A stretch of 64,000 nucleotides of DNA, from assembly GCF_016900315.1 (NCBI RefSeq), contig NZ_JACSNQ010000003.1, positions 1 to 64,000 of the forward strand, in the 5' to 3' direction. Positions 46,351-56,001 of the stretch are shown piece by piece. The DNA is from Olsenella profusa (GTDB lineage Bacteria; Actinomycetota; Coriobacteriia; Coriobacteriales; Atopobiaceae). Every line of letters starts with the position of its first letter. Positions within the stretch are counted from its first letter, which is position 1. Below the pieces are notes generated by a model. That model was not told the DNA's origin. It ran no database searches and saw only the letters and a list, made by a program, of their open reading frames with translations. The position numbers and the translations under genes were made by a program.

Positions 46351-49338
46351 GTGAGGAGAAGACGGTTCGCGGCGTCTGCCACGCGCGCCGAGGTTGAGGC
46401 CATGACGGCCGCCGCGGCGGTCCCGGCGCCCGCGGCCCCCCGCAGCGCCGACCGGGGACACGGCCGCAGGAACACCGAGCTGCTGCTCCTGTGCCTCGCG
46501 GCCGTCCCCGTCATCCTGCTCTACGCCATGTACGTGGTCAACTCCAACGCCGCGCTGAGCCTGTCCACGCTCGGCGTGCCGCTGGGGCTCTTCGCCGCGT
46601 TCGCCGCGGCCCACGTGGCCATCCGCTTCCTCGCGCCGGCGGCGGACCCCGCCATCCTGCCCATCGTGTTCGCGCTCTCGGGCACGGGCATCACGTTCCT
46701 CACCCGCCTTGCGCCGGACCTGGCCGTCAACCAGGTGATGTGGCTCTTCCTGTCCGTCGCCGCCATGGTCGGCGTCCTCGTGGTTGTTCGCGACCTTGAC
46801 GCCCTCGCGGACTACAAGTACACCCTGGGGATCGCCGGCGTGGTCCTTCTCATCCTGCCGATGATCGTCGGCACCGAGCAGAACGGCTCCAAACTCTGGA
46901 TCTACATCGGCTCGTTCAGCTTCCAGCCGGGCGAGTTCGCCAAGATCCTCATTACGCTCTTCCTGGCGTTCTACCTCGCCACCAACCGCGAGGCGCTCTC
47001 GGCCTCAATGCGCAGCATAGGGCCGCTGCGCCTGCCGCGCCTGAGGATGCTGCTCCCGATGTTCGTCATGTGGGGCATCAGCCTGCTCGTGGTGGTCTTC
47101 GAGCGCGACCTCGGCAGCGCCCTTCTCTTCTTCGCCTTCTTCGTCATCATGCTCTACGTGGCCACCGGCCGCGTGAGCTACGTCGTGGTGAGCCTGCTTC
47201 TGCTCGCCGTCGCCGGCGTGGCCTGCTACCACCTCTTCGGCCACGTCCAGAACCGCGTGGACATCTGGCTCGACCCGTGGTCGGCGGCCTCGAGCGGCGG
47301 CTACCAGATCGTCCAGGCGCTCTACTCGCTGGCCGACGGCGGGCTCGTGGGCGCGGGCATCGGCAACGGCCTGGCCACCACCATCCCCTTCGTGGAGAGC
47401 GACTTCATCTTTGCGGCAATCGCCGAGGAGGCCGGCCTTCTGGGCGCCTCCGCCGTGCTCCTGCTGTTCCTGCTCTTCTGCGTGCGCGGCCTCGCCACGG
47501 CGGCGCGCGCCAAGTCCGACTGCTCCGCCTTCGCGGCCGTGGGCCTCACGGCGGCCATCTCGTTCCAGGCCTTCCTCATCGTGGGCGGCGTCACCAAGCT
47601 CCTGCCGCTCACAGGCGTCACGCTGCCCTTCATGAGCCAGGGCGGCACGTCGCTGCTCGCGAGCTTCGTCATCGTGGGCCTGCTGCTGCGCGCCGGCGAC
47701 GAGGGCACCGGCCGCGAGGCGGAGATGCGCTCCGGCGTCGAGCGCAGCAGCGCCCGGCGAGACCCGGTGCTCACCCTCGCGGGCCAGGCCGCGGCACAGG
47801 CCCAGGAGCGCGGCGCTCACGTCCCCTCGGTGGTTCACGGCAGCCACGCCCGCGGACGCTTCGGCCTCAACACGGCCGAGTCGGGCGTCCTCGGGCGCGT
47901 GGCGCTGGGCAAGCGCCTCACCAACCTCATCGCGGTCTTCTCGCTGCTGTTCGCCGCGCTTGTGGCAAACCTCACCTACGTCCAGCAGATCGACGCGGAG
48001 CGCATCCAGAACCTTCCCACCAACAGCCACACCATTGCCCGCAGCGCCTCCGTCCAGCGCGGCGCCATCATCACCTCCGACGGCGTCACCCTGGCGGAGA
48101 GCGTCCTGCAGGACGACGGGACCTACGCGCGCAGCTACCCGCAGGGCACGCTCGCGCGCCACGTCGTCGGCTACGTCTCCACGCAGTTCGGCAGCGCCGG
48201 CGTCGAATCCTCGATGAACGAGGTGCTCACCGGGCACGAGGACTACTCCAACTGGCGGAGCGCCCTCTACTCGCTGGCCGGCGTAGAGCAGCCCGGCTCC
48301 ACCGTGGCACTCACCATCAACTCGCAGATCCAGCGAGCCGCCGAGCAGGCGCTCCAGGGCTATACCGGCGCCATCGTGGTACTTGACCCCAAGACCGGCG
48401 CCGTCCTGGCGCGCGCCTCCTCGCCCACCTACTCGCCGGACGACCTCGAGGCAGCCATGCAGGGCACCGACGGCGAGCTCGTCGACCGCACCACCCAGGC
48501 GCTCTACTCGCCCGGGTCCACCTTCAAGGCCGTCACGCTCTCCGCCGCGCTGGACTCCGGGGCCGTCACGCTGGACGACGTCTACTACGCCGGCCCCTCG
48601 CTTGAGGTCGGCGGGGCCGAGGTCACCAACTACGGGGGCAACGACTATGGCAGCCCCACCCTGCGGGAGGCCTTCGCGCTCTCGTCCAACACCGCGTTCG
48701 CCCAGGTGGGCGTCGACCTGGGGGCCAACACCCTCGTGAGCTACGCGCGCGCCTACGGCTACGGGCAGGAGATTGGCCAGGACTTTGACTGCCTCGCCTC
48801 CCTCATGCCCGAGCCGGCCGAGATGACGGAGTGGGAGACGGCGTGGGCGGCGTGCGGACAGCCCGTCGGGCAGCACGCGAGCCCCGCGGGCCCGCAGGTC
48901 ACCGTCATGCAGAACGCCGTGGTGGCCCAGACCATCGCCAACGGCGGCGTTGCCATGGACCCCTTCGTCGTCGACCACGTGCTCTCGCCGGAGGGCATCG
49001 TCACCTCCGAGACCGCCCCGCGCTCCCTTGGCCAGGTCATCTCCTCGACCACGGCCGACCAGATGAAGGAGGCCATGCGCGGCGTCGTCGACCACGGCAC
49101 CGGCCGTCGCGCCCAGGTGCCCGGGACCGTGGTGGCGGGCAAGACCGGCACGGCCGAGGTCGAGAACGGCAACATCAACTCGTTCTTCATCGGCTTCGCC
49201 CCCTATGACAGCCCCACCCTGGTCATCTCGGTCTGCGTCGAGGGCCACGGCGAGGACGTCGAGGGCTTCGCCGCCGGCCTGGCCGGCCAGGTGCTGTCCC
49301 AAGCGCTTCAGATCCAGGCATCGGGGGCGGGGAACTAG
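46351..49338 (+). CDS. Natural fusion of a RodA/FtsW SEDS glycosyltransferase and a class B penicillin-binding protein
   Basis: 995 residues in one uninterrupted frame. It starts at GTG 46351 one base after the PP2C stop; an ATG at 46402 is an alternative. SEDS part (about 40-460): ten or so helices, the catalytic-region [10 protein letters not shown], the [18 protein letters not shown] segment and [13 protein letters not shown] polar linker (about 460-520) leads to a single helix (about 523-545) and a transpeptidase domain with active-site S723-T-F-K726, S778-S-N780 and K931-T-G933. The SEDS half polymerises glycan and the PBP half crosslinks it. In most actinobacteria rodA and pbpA are separate adjacent genes at this operon position, so this is a fusion of the two. 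Confidence 0.96.
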   Translation: MRRRRFAASATRAEVEAMTAAAAVPAPAAPRSADRGHGRRNTELLLLCLAAVPVILLYAMYVVNSNAALSLSTLGVPLGLFAAFAAAHVAIRFLAPAADPAILPIVFALSGTGITFLTRLAPDLAVNQVMWLFLSVAAMVGVLVVVRDLDALADYKYTLGIAGVVLLILPMIVGTEQNGSKLWIYIGSFSFQPGEFAKILITLFLAFYLATNREALSASMRSIGPLRLPRLRMLLPMFVMWGISLLVVVFERDLGSALLFFAFFVIMLYVATGRVSYVVVSLLLLAVAGVACYHLFGHVQNRVDIWLDPWSAASSGGYQIVQALYSLADGGLVGAGIGNGLATTIPFVESDFIFAAIAEEAGLLGASAVLLLFLLFCVRGLATAARAKSDCSAFAAVGLTAAISFQAFLIVGGVTKLLPLTGVTLPFMSQGGTSLLASFVIVGLLLRAGDEGTGREAEMRSGVERSSARRDPVLTLAGQAAAQAQERGAHVPSVVHGSHARGRFGLNTAESGVLGRVALGKRLTNLIAVFSLLFAALVANLTYVQQIDAERIQNLPTNSHTIARSASVQRGAIITSDGVTLAESVLQDDGTYARSYPQGTLARHVVGYVSTQFGSAGVESSMNEVLTGHEDYSNWRSALYSLAGVEQPGSTVALTINSQIQRAAEQALQGYTGAIVVLDPKTGAVLARASSPTYSPDDLEAAMQGTDGELVDRTTQALYSPGSTFKAVTLSAALDSGAVTLDDVYYAGPSLEVGGAEVTNYGGNDYGSPTLREAFALSSNTAFAQVGVDLGANTLVSYARAYGYGQEIGQDFDCLASLMPEPAEMTEWETAWAACGQPVGQHASPAGPQVTVMQNAVVAQTIANGGVAMDPFVVDHVLSPEGIVTSETAPRSLGQVISSTTADQMKEAMRGVVDHGTGRRAQVPGTVVAGKTGTAEVENGNINSFFIGFAPYDSPTLVISVCVEGHGEDVEGFAAGLAGQVLSQALQIQASGAGN

Positions 49339-49360
49339 CATGATGGGAGACGGGGGGACC

Positions 49361-49397
49361 GTCCTTCTCGCCAGCCTCGGGGCGGGGCGAGAAGGAC
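49361..49397. terminator. Inverted pair of the GGCGAGAAGRAC word, possible terminator or attenuator
   Basis: GTCCTTCTCGCC (49361-49372) and GGCGAGAAGGAC (49386-49397) are exact reverse complements with a 13-base loop, between the RodA-PBP gene and pknB. A 12-bp GC-rich stem could reduce read-through into pknB, but there is no T-run. Confidence 0.5.
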
Positions 49398-49495
49398 CTG
49401 CGATTTCAAGACACGCCCGGCGCAGACGCGCGGGGAGGCCATCCTGTACGACGTACGACACGCGGCCGCAGGCGCCGCGGAGAAAATAGGGAGAG

Positions 49496-51502
49496 ATGAT
49501 GTCAGCTACGGTTCTCGGAGGACGCTACCAGGTCCAGGACAAGATAGGTGCGGGCGGCATGGCCACGGTCTACCGCGGCCTCGACGAGGTGCTCGGGCGC
49601 ACGGTGGCCATCAAGACGATGCTGCCCCAGTACGCCAACGACCCCTCCTTTGCGGCCCGCTTCAAGCAGGAGGCTCAGGCCGCCGCGGCCCTGCAGAGCC
49701 CCTACATCGTGAGCGTCTACGACTGGGGCAAGGACGCGGACACCTACTACATCGTCATGGAGTACCTGCGGGGCACCGACCTCAAGAGCGGCATCCGCAA
49801 GCACGGCGCGCTGGACTGCAAGAAGGTCGCGCAGATCGGCTCGCAGATTGCACAGGCGCTCTCCGTGGCGCACAAGCACGACATCATCCACCGCGACATC
49901 AAGCCGCAGAACATCATGGTGCAGCCCGACGGCAACATCAAGGTGATGGACTTCGGCATCGCGCGCGCCAAGAACAGCCACCTCACGCAGGACAACTCCG
50001 TGCTGGGAACCGCCCACTACGTCTCCCCCGAGCAGACGCAGGGCAAGGAGCTCGGCCCCACCACGGACATCTACTCGCTGGGCATCGTGATGTACGAGGC
50101 CGCCACCGGGCAGGTCCCCTTCCAGGGGGACGACGCCATCACCGTGGCCCTCAAGCAGGTCAACGAGCAGCCCAAGCCGCCCAGCCAGCTCAACCCCAAC
50201 GTTGACCCGAGCCTGGAGTCCATCATCCTCAAGTGCATGCAGAAGAACCCGGCCGACCGTTTCCAGACGGCCGACGAGCTCTATCGCACGCTGCGAGACT
50301 ACCTGGCCGGCCGCATGCAGGCCGTGAACAGCGCCACCGCCATGCTGCCCGCTCAGCCCACCAACAAGCTGGACCGCGGAGGCGCAAAGGCAGGCGGGAC
50401 CGCAGCCATGCCGCGCGTGGACCGCGCCGGCCACTACCGAGGCCAGAGCGCAACGGAGCAGGCGGCCGAGCAGGAGGCCGAGCGCGCTCGCAAGCGCAAG
50501 CGCAACATCGCCATCGGCGTGATCGCGGGCGTGGCGGTCCTGGCCATCGCAATCTTCGCGATTGCGAACCTTCTTGGCACCGCGGCTGCCCAGCGGACGG
50601 TCCCGTCCATCATCGGCATGACGCAGGAGCAGGCCGAGGCCGCCATCGAGAGCGCGGGCTTCGAGGTCGGTGACGTCAGCCAGGGCTACAGCAACGACCA
50701 GGACGAGGGTGACGTCTACGAGCAGAGCCCCGACGCCTACAGCCAGGCCGCAGAGGGCACCAAGATCAGCTTCCGCGTCTCCCAGGGACCGCAGCCTGCC
50801 GAGCAGGTCGAGGTGCCCGACCTCAGCAACCTCACGGAGGAGCAGGCCCAGGACGAGCTCGAGAGCCGCAACCTCCGCTGGCGCGCGGGCGCCGAGCAGG
50901 AGAGCGACGAGGTTGAGGCCGGCCGCGTCTGCGACCAGGACACCGAGCCGGGCACCATGGTCGACGTGAACACCACGATCACCTACTACCTGTCCTCGGG
51001 CTCGTCGCAGGAGGTCGTCCCCAACGTGACCGGCGACCCCGAGGAGACCGCTGAGGCCCGCCTCATCGAGGCCGGCTTCACCGTGTCCAAGCAGTACGTC
51101 AACGACGACACCGTGCCCGAGGGCTGCGTCATCTACACGACCCCCGACGAAGGCGAGACCGCCGACAAGGGCTCCCAGGTCACGATCTACATCTCCCTCG
51201 GGCCGGCAGCTCCGGAGGAGTTTGACGTCATAAACGTCGTGGGATGGACCTACTCGGAGGCCTACTCCGCGCTCAAGAACAGCGGCTTCAACCCCATCCT
51301 CGCCACGGGCAACTCCCCGGACGGCATCGTCTCCAGCCAGTCGGTGACGGGCACGGCCCCCCAGGGCGCCGACATCGTCCTCACCACGAGGAACCCCACC
51401 TCGACAGGCGGGTCGACGGGCGGCGAGGGGTCCGGTGGCGAGAACCCCACCGGAGGCACCGGAACCACGGACCCCTCCACCGGCGGAGGGTCGTCCAACT
51501 AG
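49496..51502 (+). CDS. pknB: Ser/Thr kinase PknB with four PASTA domains
   Basis: 668 residues (or 667 from the second ATG at 49499, after AGGGAGAG). Kinase domain about 8-275: GAGGMATVY, K40 in VAIK, H132-R-D134 in HRDIKPQNIM, DFG, SPEQTQGKELGPTTDIYSLG-type activation segment end. Membrane helix about 338-363. Four PASTA repeats follow (about 366-650: VPSIIGMTQEQAEAAIES, VPDLSNLTEEQAQDELES, VPNVTGDPEETAEARLIE and NVVGWTYSEAYSALKNS). The tail is Gly/Ser/Thr-rich. PASTA domains sense muropeptides or lipid II, tying wall state to the operon's phospho-signalling. Unlike the first kinase, it is a classical RD kinase. Confidence 0.97.
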   Translation: MMSATVLGGRYQVQDKIGAGGMATVYRGLDEVLGRTVAIKTMLPQYANDPSFAARFKQEAQAAAALQSPYIVSVYDWGKDADTYYIVMEYLRGTDLKSGIRKHGALDCKKVAQIGSQIAQALSVAHKHDIIHRDIKPQNIMVQPDGNIKVMDFGIARAKNSHLTQDNSVLGTAHYVSPEQTQGKELGPTTDIYSLGIVMYEAATGQVPFQGDDAITVALKQVNEQPKPPSQLNPNVDPSLESIILKCMQKNPADRFQTADELYRTLRDYLAGRMQAVNSATAMLPAQPTNKLDRGGAKAGGTAAMPRVDRAGHYRGQSATEQAAEQEAERARKRKRNIAIGVIAGVAVLAIAIFAIANLLGTAAAQRTVPSIIGMTQEQAEAAIESAGFEVGDVSQGYSNDQDEGDVYEQSPDAYSQAAEGTKISFRVSQGPQPAEQVEVPDLSNLTEEQAQDELESRNLRWRAGAEQESDEVEAGRVCDQDTEPGTMVDVNTTITYYLSSGSSQEVVPNVTGDPEETAEARLIEAGFTVSKQYVNDDTVPEGCVIYTTPDEGETADKGSQVTIYISLGPAAPEEFDVINVVGWTYSEAYSALKNSGFNPILATGNSPDGIVSSQSVTGTAPQGADIVLTTRNPTSTGGSTGGEGSGGENPTGGTGTTDPSTGGGSSN

Positions 51503-51589
51503 CCAGGGGCCGGGCTCGGGGCCCTAACACCGTGGTGACGAGGCCAGGGCGTCTCCTGGCAACGGCGAGAACGGGAAGGCGGCAGACAT

Positions 51590-51631
51590 GAGGCGGCCTC
51601 CGGGGAAGGCTTCCCGGAGGCCGCCTCTCTT
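51590..51631 (+). terminator. Terminator of the kinase/cell-wall operon
   Basis: GAGGCGGCCTCCGGGGAAG and its mirror (CTTCCCGGAGGCCGCCTC) form a stem of about 17 bp, followed by TCTT, 87 bases after pknB. Confidence 0.8.
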
Positions 51632-51681
51632 GGCTCCGCGGCCAACGTGGCGAGGGCTGTGGCAAGCTCAACGCGTCACAC

Positions 51682-51722
51682 AAAAGCAGGCCAGTCAGGG
51701 AACTGACTGGCCTGCGTCTTTT
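51682..51722. terminator. Bidirectional terminator next to tRNA-Arg (CCT)
   Basis: GCAGGCCAGTCAG and CTGACTGGCCTGC form a 13-bp stem with TTTT runs on both sides, so it can end the tRNA-Arg transcript (minus) and back up the operon terminator (plus). Confidence 0.88.
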
Positions 51723-51723
51723 C

Positions 51724-51799
51724 TGGTGCCCCCGGGCCGATTCGAACGGCCGACACCCGCTTTAGGAGAGCGGTGCTCTATCCCCTGAGCTACGAAGGC
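51724..51799 (-). tRNA. tRNA-Arg (CCT)
   Basis: Acceptor GCCTTCG pairs with CGGGGGC (with G-T pairs), discriminator A, encoded CCA. Anticodon stem CCGCT/AGCGG with loop CTCCTAA gives CCT. The TTCGAATC loop is standard. Confidence 0.95.
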
Positions 51800-51869
51800 A
51801 TTGGAAGGCTATTCTATCACCCGCGCGCGACGGCGAGAAGGACGACGGCGCGCAGCGCGGGCGAGGTAC

Positions 51870-52535
51870 CTACTTGCCGTTCTTCTCGGCCTTCTTGGCA
51901 GCCTTTTTCTCGGCCTTCTTCGCCTGGCGCTCGAGCGCGGCTCGGCTCTCCTGCTCGAAGAGCTCGGCGATGCGCTTGTCCGTCATGCCACGGACCTGCG
52001 CCTCGGCGCGCTTGCGGTACGGACGGCGCTTCACGAAGTCATAGATGAGGCCCCCGATGATGAGCACGTAGGCCAGCACCAGCGTGACCACGGAGAAGAT
52101 GCCCTGCCAGGTGCTCATGTCGGGCTGGCTGCCAAAGGCGTACGCGGCTATCAGCGAGACCACCGCCAGCGCAAAGCCGACGCCCACGATGATCCAGAAG
52201 CGCTTCTCGATCTGGCGGTACTCCGGAATCGAGCGCAACACGATGTCGTAGGCGCGGGTGCGCATGTCGTTGCGCTCGCGCTCGCGGCGCCTGCGCTCGC
52301 GCTTCTCCTCCTTGGTCTCGCTGGAGGTGCCGAGGATGCCCTGGTCCTTGGGCTTGGACGCGGTGCGGACCGAGGCAGCGGCCTCGCGGGCCGGACGGGC
52401 CTTGGCGGCCGAGCTGCGCACGAAGCCCTTCTTGTCGCCCTCGTCCGCGCCGGACTCGTCGGCCTTCTTGGGCATGCCCGCGGCAATACCCTCGGCCTCC
52501 TTGCGGGCGCCCTCGATGGTGTCTCGCAGTGACAT
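51870..52535 (-). CDS. Unknown membrane protein with charged coiled-coil ends
   Basis: 221 residues from ATG 52535, eight bases after the purC stop, so probably in the purC transcript. The hydrophilic N-terminal half (1-105) has a basic, helical stretch TKEEKRERRRRERERND. Two membrane helices (about 113-135 and 145-165) are followed by KRRPYRKRAEAQVRGMTDKR and a Lys/Ala/Glu-rich coiled-coil tail (EKKAAKKAEKNGK). Family not recognised. Confidence 0.7.
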   Translation of the reverse strand: MSLRDTIEGARKEAEGIAAGMPKKADESGADEGDKKGFVRSSAAKARPAREAAASVRTASKPKDQGILGTSSETKEEKRERRRRERERNDMRTRAYDIVLRSIPEYRQIEKRFWIIVGVGFALAVVSLIAAYAFGSQPDMSTWQGIFSVVTLVLAYVLIIGGLIYDFVKRRPYRKRAEAQVRGMTDKRIAELFEQESRAALERQAKKAEKKAAKKAEKNGK

Positions 52536-52543
52536 GGGTCTCC

Positions 52544-53425
52544 TTACGCCCTCACGGGCTTGAACTCGGTACCGGTAATGATCTGGAAGGCCTCGGCGTA
52601 GCGCTTGGAGGTGCCCTCAATGACCTCGGCGGGGATGCGCGGCGGCTCGCCGGTCATGTCCCAGTTGGCACGCAGCCAGTCGCGCACGTACTGCTTGTCG
52701 TAGCTCGGCTGGACGTGGCCCTCGGCGTAGCCCTCGGCCGGCCAGAAGCGGCTGGAGTCCGGGGTGAGGCACTCGTCGATGAGCGTGAGCCTGCCGTCGA
52801 TGAAGCCGAACTCGAACTTGGTGTCGGCGATGATGATGCCCTGGCCGGCGGCGTAGTCAGCGGCGGCCTTGTAGATGGCCAGCGAGGCGTCGCGCAGCTG
52901 CTCGGCCACGTCGGTGCCCACGATCTCGCAGCAGCGCTCGAAGGAGATGTTCTCGTCATGGTCGCCGAGCTCGGCCTTGGTGGACGGGGTGAAGATCGGC
53001 TCGGGCAGCTTGGAGGCCTCGGTCAGGCCCTCGGGCAGCTTGATGCCGCAGACGGTGCCGTTCTCGTCATAGGTCTTCTTGCCGGAGCCGGTGAGGTAGC
53101 CGCGCACGATGCACTCGATGGGCACGGTCTGGGCCTTCTTCACCAGCATCGAGCGGCCGGCCAGGTAGTCGGCGTAGGGCTTGAACTCCTCCGGGAGGTC
53201 GGCCACGTCGCAGGAGATCATGTGGTTGGGGATGAGGTCGGCAAAGCGCTCGAACCAGAACGCGGAGATGCGCGTGAGGATCTCACCCTTGTGGGGGATC
53301 TCGTCGGGGAGGATGAAGTCGTAGGCGCTGATGCGGTCGGACGCCACCATGAGCAGTGTGTCCCCGCAGTCGTAGATGTCGCGCACCTTGCCGTGCGAGT
53401 CCGGACGAAGCTCCATCTCAGCCAT
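52544..53425 (-). CDS. purC: Phosphoribosylaminoimidazole-succinocarboxamide synthase
   Basis: Joins CAIR and aspartate using ATP to give SAICAR in purine synthesis; purB in this window acts next and purH after that. 293 residues from ATG 53425. Signatures: GKVRDIYDCGDTLLMVASDRISAYD, IECIVRGYLTGSG, IIIADTKFEFGF and LIDECLTPDSSRFW. The length fits the Ade1-type class of about 300 residues rather than the 240-residue form. Confidence 0.97.
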   Translation of the reverse strand: MAEMELRPDSHGKVRDIYDCGDTLLMVASDRISAYDFILPDEIPHKGEILTRISAFWFERFADLIPNHMISCDVADLPEEFKPYADYLAGRSMLVKKAQTVPIECIVRGYLTGSGKKTYDENGTVCGIKLPEGLTEASKLPEPIFTPSTKAELGDHDENISFERCCEIVGTDVAEQLRDASLAIYKAAADYAAGQGIIIADTKFEFGFIDGRLTLIDECLTPDSSRFWPAEGYAEGHVQPSYDKQYVRDWLRANWDMTGEPPRIPAEVIEGTSKRYAEAFQIITGTEFKPVRA

Positions 53426-53467
53426 AAGCAGGCCTTCCCTTCTGTGATGGCGAATACTCAAACCATC

Positions 53468-53473
53468 AGTATA
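53468..53473 (-). promoter_or_regulatory. putative -10 box of purC
   Basis: TATACT on the minus strand, 42 bases before the purC ATG, in the same GTTATACTGATGG context type as dnaX (TATACTGAT). No clear -35. Confidence 0.4.
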
Positions 53474-53651
53474 ACGCCCCTCACCCCAAAGAAAGGAGGT
53501 AAGCATCGAACCCTGACGCGGCCGCCGCAGGACAAGCGGCGGAGCGGAGGCCGCGTTCTTCTCGCCGCGCGCAGTTCTGCAGCGCACGCCCTTTGTGCGC
53601 GAAGCTGTTTGAGCACGGAGAGAAGAACGTGGGGCCTGCCGTGCGCGTAGC

Positions 53652-55175
53652 CTACTTGTCCTGCGGCTTGCGCGGCCGCTTCAGGGGGATGCGCAGCGTG
53701 AAGGTGGTGCCCTTGCCGAGCTCGGACTCAACGAGGATCGTGCCGTTGTGCCGGTCCACGATCTCCTTGGTGATGGCAAGGCCCACGCCGAGGCCGCCGG
53801 AGACGCGCTCACGGCTCACGTCGGAGCGCCAGAAGCGCGAGAACGTCTGCGGGATGTCCTCCTTGGCGATGCCGATGCCGGTGTCCTGCACGGAGATGAG
53901 CGCGTCGGAGCGGTCCTGCCGCAGGGAGACCTTCACCCAGCCGTCCGCGTTGGTGTAGCGCATCGCGTTGCTCATGAGGTTGACCACGGCCTCGCGCAGC
54001 AGGTCCGGGTCAACGTCGGCATAGAGCTCGCCGTGGGCGGTCTCGTCAACGAAGCGCAGGTGGAGGCCGCGCTCGTGGAAGAGCTGGTGCTGGGCGGAGA
54101 CGAGCCCCTTGACCAGGTAGACCAGGTCGGTGCGCTCCACCTTCATGGCGGTGGTGCCGTTCTCGAGGCGGGAGAGCCTCAGCATCGCGTCAATCAGGCG
54201 AGAGAGTCGGCGGACCTCGGAGGCCACGGTCTCGAAGTGCTCGTCGTCGGCAGGCAGTACGCCGTCCTGCATGGCCTCGATCGTGGCCTGCAGGGCCATG
54301 AGCGGGGTGCGCAGCTCGTGGGCCACGTCTCCGGTGAGACGGTGCTCGAGCTTGAGGTCGCGCTCGATGGTGCTCGCCATGTCGTCGAACGTCTCGCCGA
54401 GCTGACCAACCTCGTCGGGCCCGGTGACGCCTGAGCGGGCGGTGAGGTCGCCGTTCCTGATCTGCTTGGCCGTGGAGGTGATGCGCTGGATGGGCCGCGC
54501 GATGGAGCGCGAGACGAAGTAGCCGATCACGCACGCGATGATCGCGGCAATGGCGGCCGCGGTGGCGATGGCGCCGTAGGAGTTGGTGCGGAAGGCCGAG
54601 TCGCTGCGGGTGAGCAGGGCGTCCGAGCCAAGGGCCCACAGCTGCACCGTTCCCACGGTCTCGCCGTCTGGGGCTGTGATGGGAGCGCTGACCACGGCGC
54701 TTCTCGAGGTGGGGACCGCCGCGGGAGTGCGGGAGCCGTCGAGCCTGCCGGCCGAGGTGACTCCGGAGACGGTCCAGGTATCGTCATAGAGCACGTCACC
54801 GTCGGCGCTCGTGACCTGCACCACGATGTCCGAGGAGAGCGACGAGGCGGAGGAGGCCACGGAGATGGCGTCGGCGTCGAGCCTGCCATTCTCCGCGTAC
54901 GCCTCGGAGATGGCGTCGGCGGTGGAGTCGGCTATGGCCTGCATGTTGGATCGGGTGTAGGCCATGAACTGGCCCTCCCACACGATGGCGAGAACCCCCA
55001 CCAGCACCACCGCGGTCATGATGGCGGTGAGCGCAAAGGCGAAGGTCAGGCTCGTCGCGTAGGGACGGCCGCGCTTGGGCGAGGGCTTGATGGTGTTCCA
55101 CGAGTTGCGCGAGGACGTCTTCTCGGAAGTGTCGTCCTCGTGGGCGTCGCGGCCGGTCACAAAGCGCGCCGACAT
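53652..55175 (-). CDS. OmpR-type sensor histidine kinase
   Basis: 507 residues from ATG 55175. A basic N-terminus leads to a membrane helix (about 43-67), an extracytoplasmic sensor domain (about 70-195), a second helix (about 197-220), a HAMP linker (RPIQRITSTAKQIRNGDL) and HisKA with GDVAHELRTPLMAL (His near 285). HATPase motifs are NLMSNAMRYTN, VQDTGIGI, FSRFWRSD and GGLGVGLAI. It pairs with the response regulator 12 bases upstream. The signal is unknown; the sensor domain is Ser/Thr/Asp-rich with no known fold visible to me. Confidence 0.93.
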   Translation of the reverse strand: MSARFVTGRDAHEDDTSEKTSSRNSWNTIKPSPKRGRPYATSLTFAFALTAIMTAVVLVGVLAIVWEGQFMAYTRSNMQAIADSTADAISEAYAENGRLDADAISVASSASSLSSDIVVQVTSADGDVLYDDTWTVSGVTSAGRLDGSRTPAAVPTSRSAVVSAPITAPDGETVGTVQLWALGSDALLTRSDSAFRTNSYGAIATAAAIAAIIACVIGYFVSRSIARPIQRITSTAKQIRNGDLTARSGVTGPDEVGQLGETFDDMASTIERDLKLEHRLTGDVAHELRTPLMALQATIEAMQDGVLPADDEHFETVASEVRRLSRLIDAMLRLSRLENGTTAMKVERTDLVYLVKGLVSAQHQLFHERGLHLRFVDETAHGELYADVDPDLLREAVVNLMSNAMRYTNADGWVKVSLRQDRSDALISVQDTGIGIAKEDIPQTFSRFWRSDVSRERVSGGLGVGLAITKEIVDRHNGTILVESELGKGTTFTLRIPLKRPRKPQDK

Positions 55176-55187
55176 GCCCGCCCCCGG

Positions 55188-55907
55188 CTACTTGACGTTC
55201 TCGGCGGGCTTCTCCGGCGCCTCGAAGCGGTAGCCCACGCCGTGGACGGTGTAGAGCCAGCGCGGGTTGCGCGGGTCGTCGCCGAGCTTGGCGCGCAGGT
55301 TCTTGACGTGGGAGTCGATGGTGCGCTCGTAGCCCTCGAAGTCGTAGCCGAGGACCTTCTCCACGAGCTCCATGCGCGTGTAGACGCGCCCCGGGTAGCG
55401 CGCGAGCGTGGTGAGCAGCTTGAACTCGGAGGCCGTGAGGTCGACCTCCTTGCCCTCCACGAGCACCTTGTGGCCGGAGATGTCGATCACGAGGTCGCCG
55501 AAGTCGAGCACCTCGAGCTGCGGCTCGGCCTCGGTGTGGGCGCGACGCAGCAGGGCGCGCACGCGGGCCACGAGCTCGCGCGGCGAGAAGGGCTTGATGA
55601 GGTAGTCGTCCGCGCCGAGCTCGAGGCCGATGATGCGGTCCTCGACCTCTCCCTTGGCGGTGAGCATGATGATCGGCACGTTGGAGGTCTCGCGGATGGC
55701 GCGGCAGACGCGCTCGCCGGAGAGCTTGGGGAGCATGAGGTCAAGGATCACGAGGTCGAAGGTGTGCTTCTCGAACTCCTCGACCGCGCTCTGGCCGTCA
55801 CCGACACCGCGCACGATGTAGTTCTCGCGCTCGAGGTAGGCCGCAACGGCGTCACGGATGGCCTTCTCGTCCTCGACCAGCAGAATCTTCTTCTCATCTG
55901 AAGCCAT
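55188..55907 (-). CDS. OmpR/PhoB-family response regulator
   Basis: 239 residues from ATG 55907. Receiver domain with DE pair near 12-13, phospho-acceptor Asp in LVILDLMLP (about 54) and YLIKPFSPREL. A winged-helix DNA-binding domain (about 135-228) has LTASEFKLLTTLARYPGRVYTR and VDSHVKNLRAKLGDD-type motif (IDSHVKNLRAKLGDD). It heads a two-gene operon with the kinase. The regulon is unknown. Confidence 0.93.
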   Translation of the reverse strand: MASDEKKILLVEDEKAIRDAVAAYLERENYIVRGVGDGQSAVEEFEKHTFDLVILDLMLPKLSGERVCRAIRETSNVPIIMLTAKGEVEDRIIGLELGADDYLIKPFSPRELVARVRALLRRAHTEAEPQLEVLDFGDLVIDISGHKVLVEGKEVDLTASEFKLLTTLARYPGRVYTRMELVEKVLGYDFEGYERTIDSHVKNLRAKLGDDPRNPRWLYTVHGVGYRFEAPEKPAENVK

Positions 55908-56001
55908 CTTCGGCCTCCCTGTGTCTGCAAGCTTCGACGTGCCACGTGAGGTGGCCCATAGCATCTCTAGTGTACCCCACGGAACCGCGGGGGATGCAAG
56001 G

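Noticed and set aside
49361-49397. Certain intrinsic terminator between the RodA-PBP gene and pknB
   Set aside because: A perfect stem exists but without a T-run, and the operon logic favours read-through; kept only as a low-confidence site.
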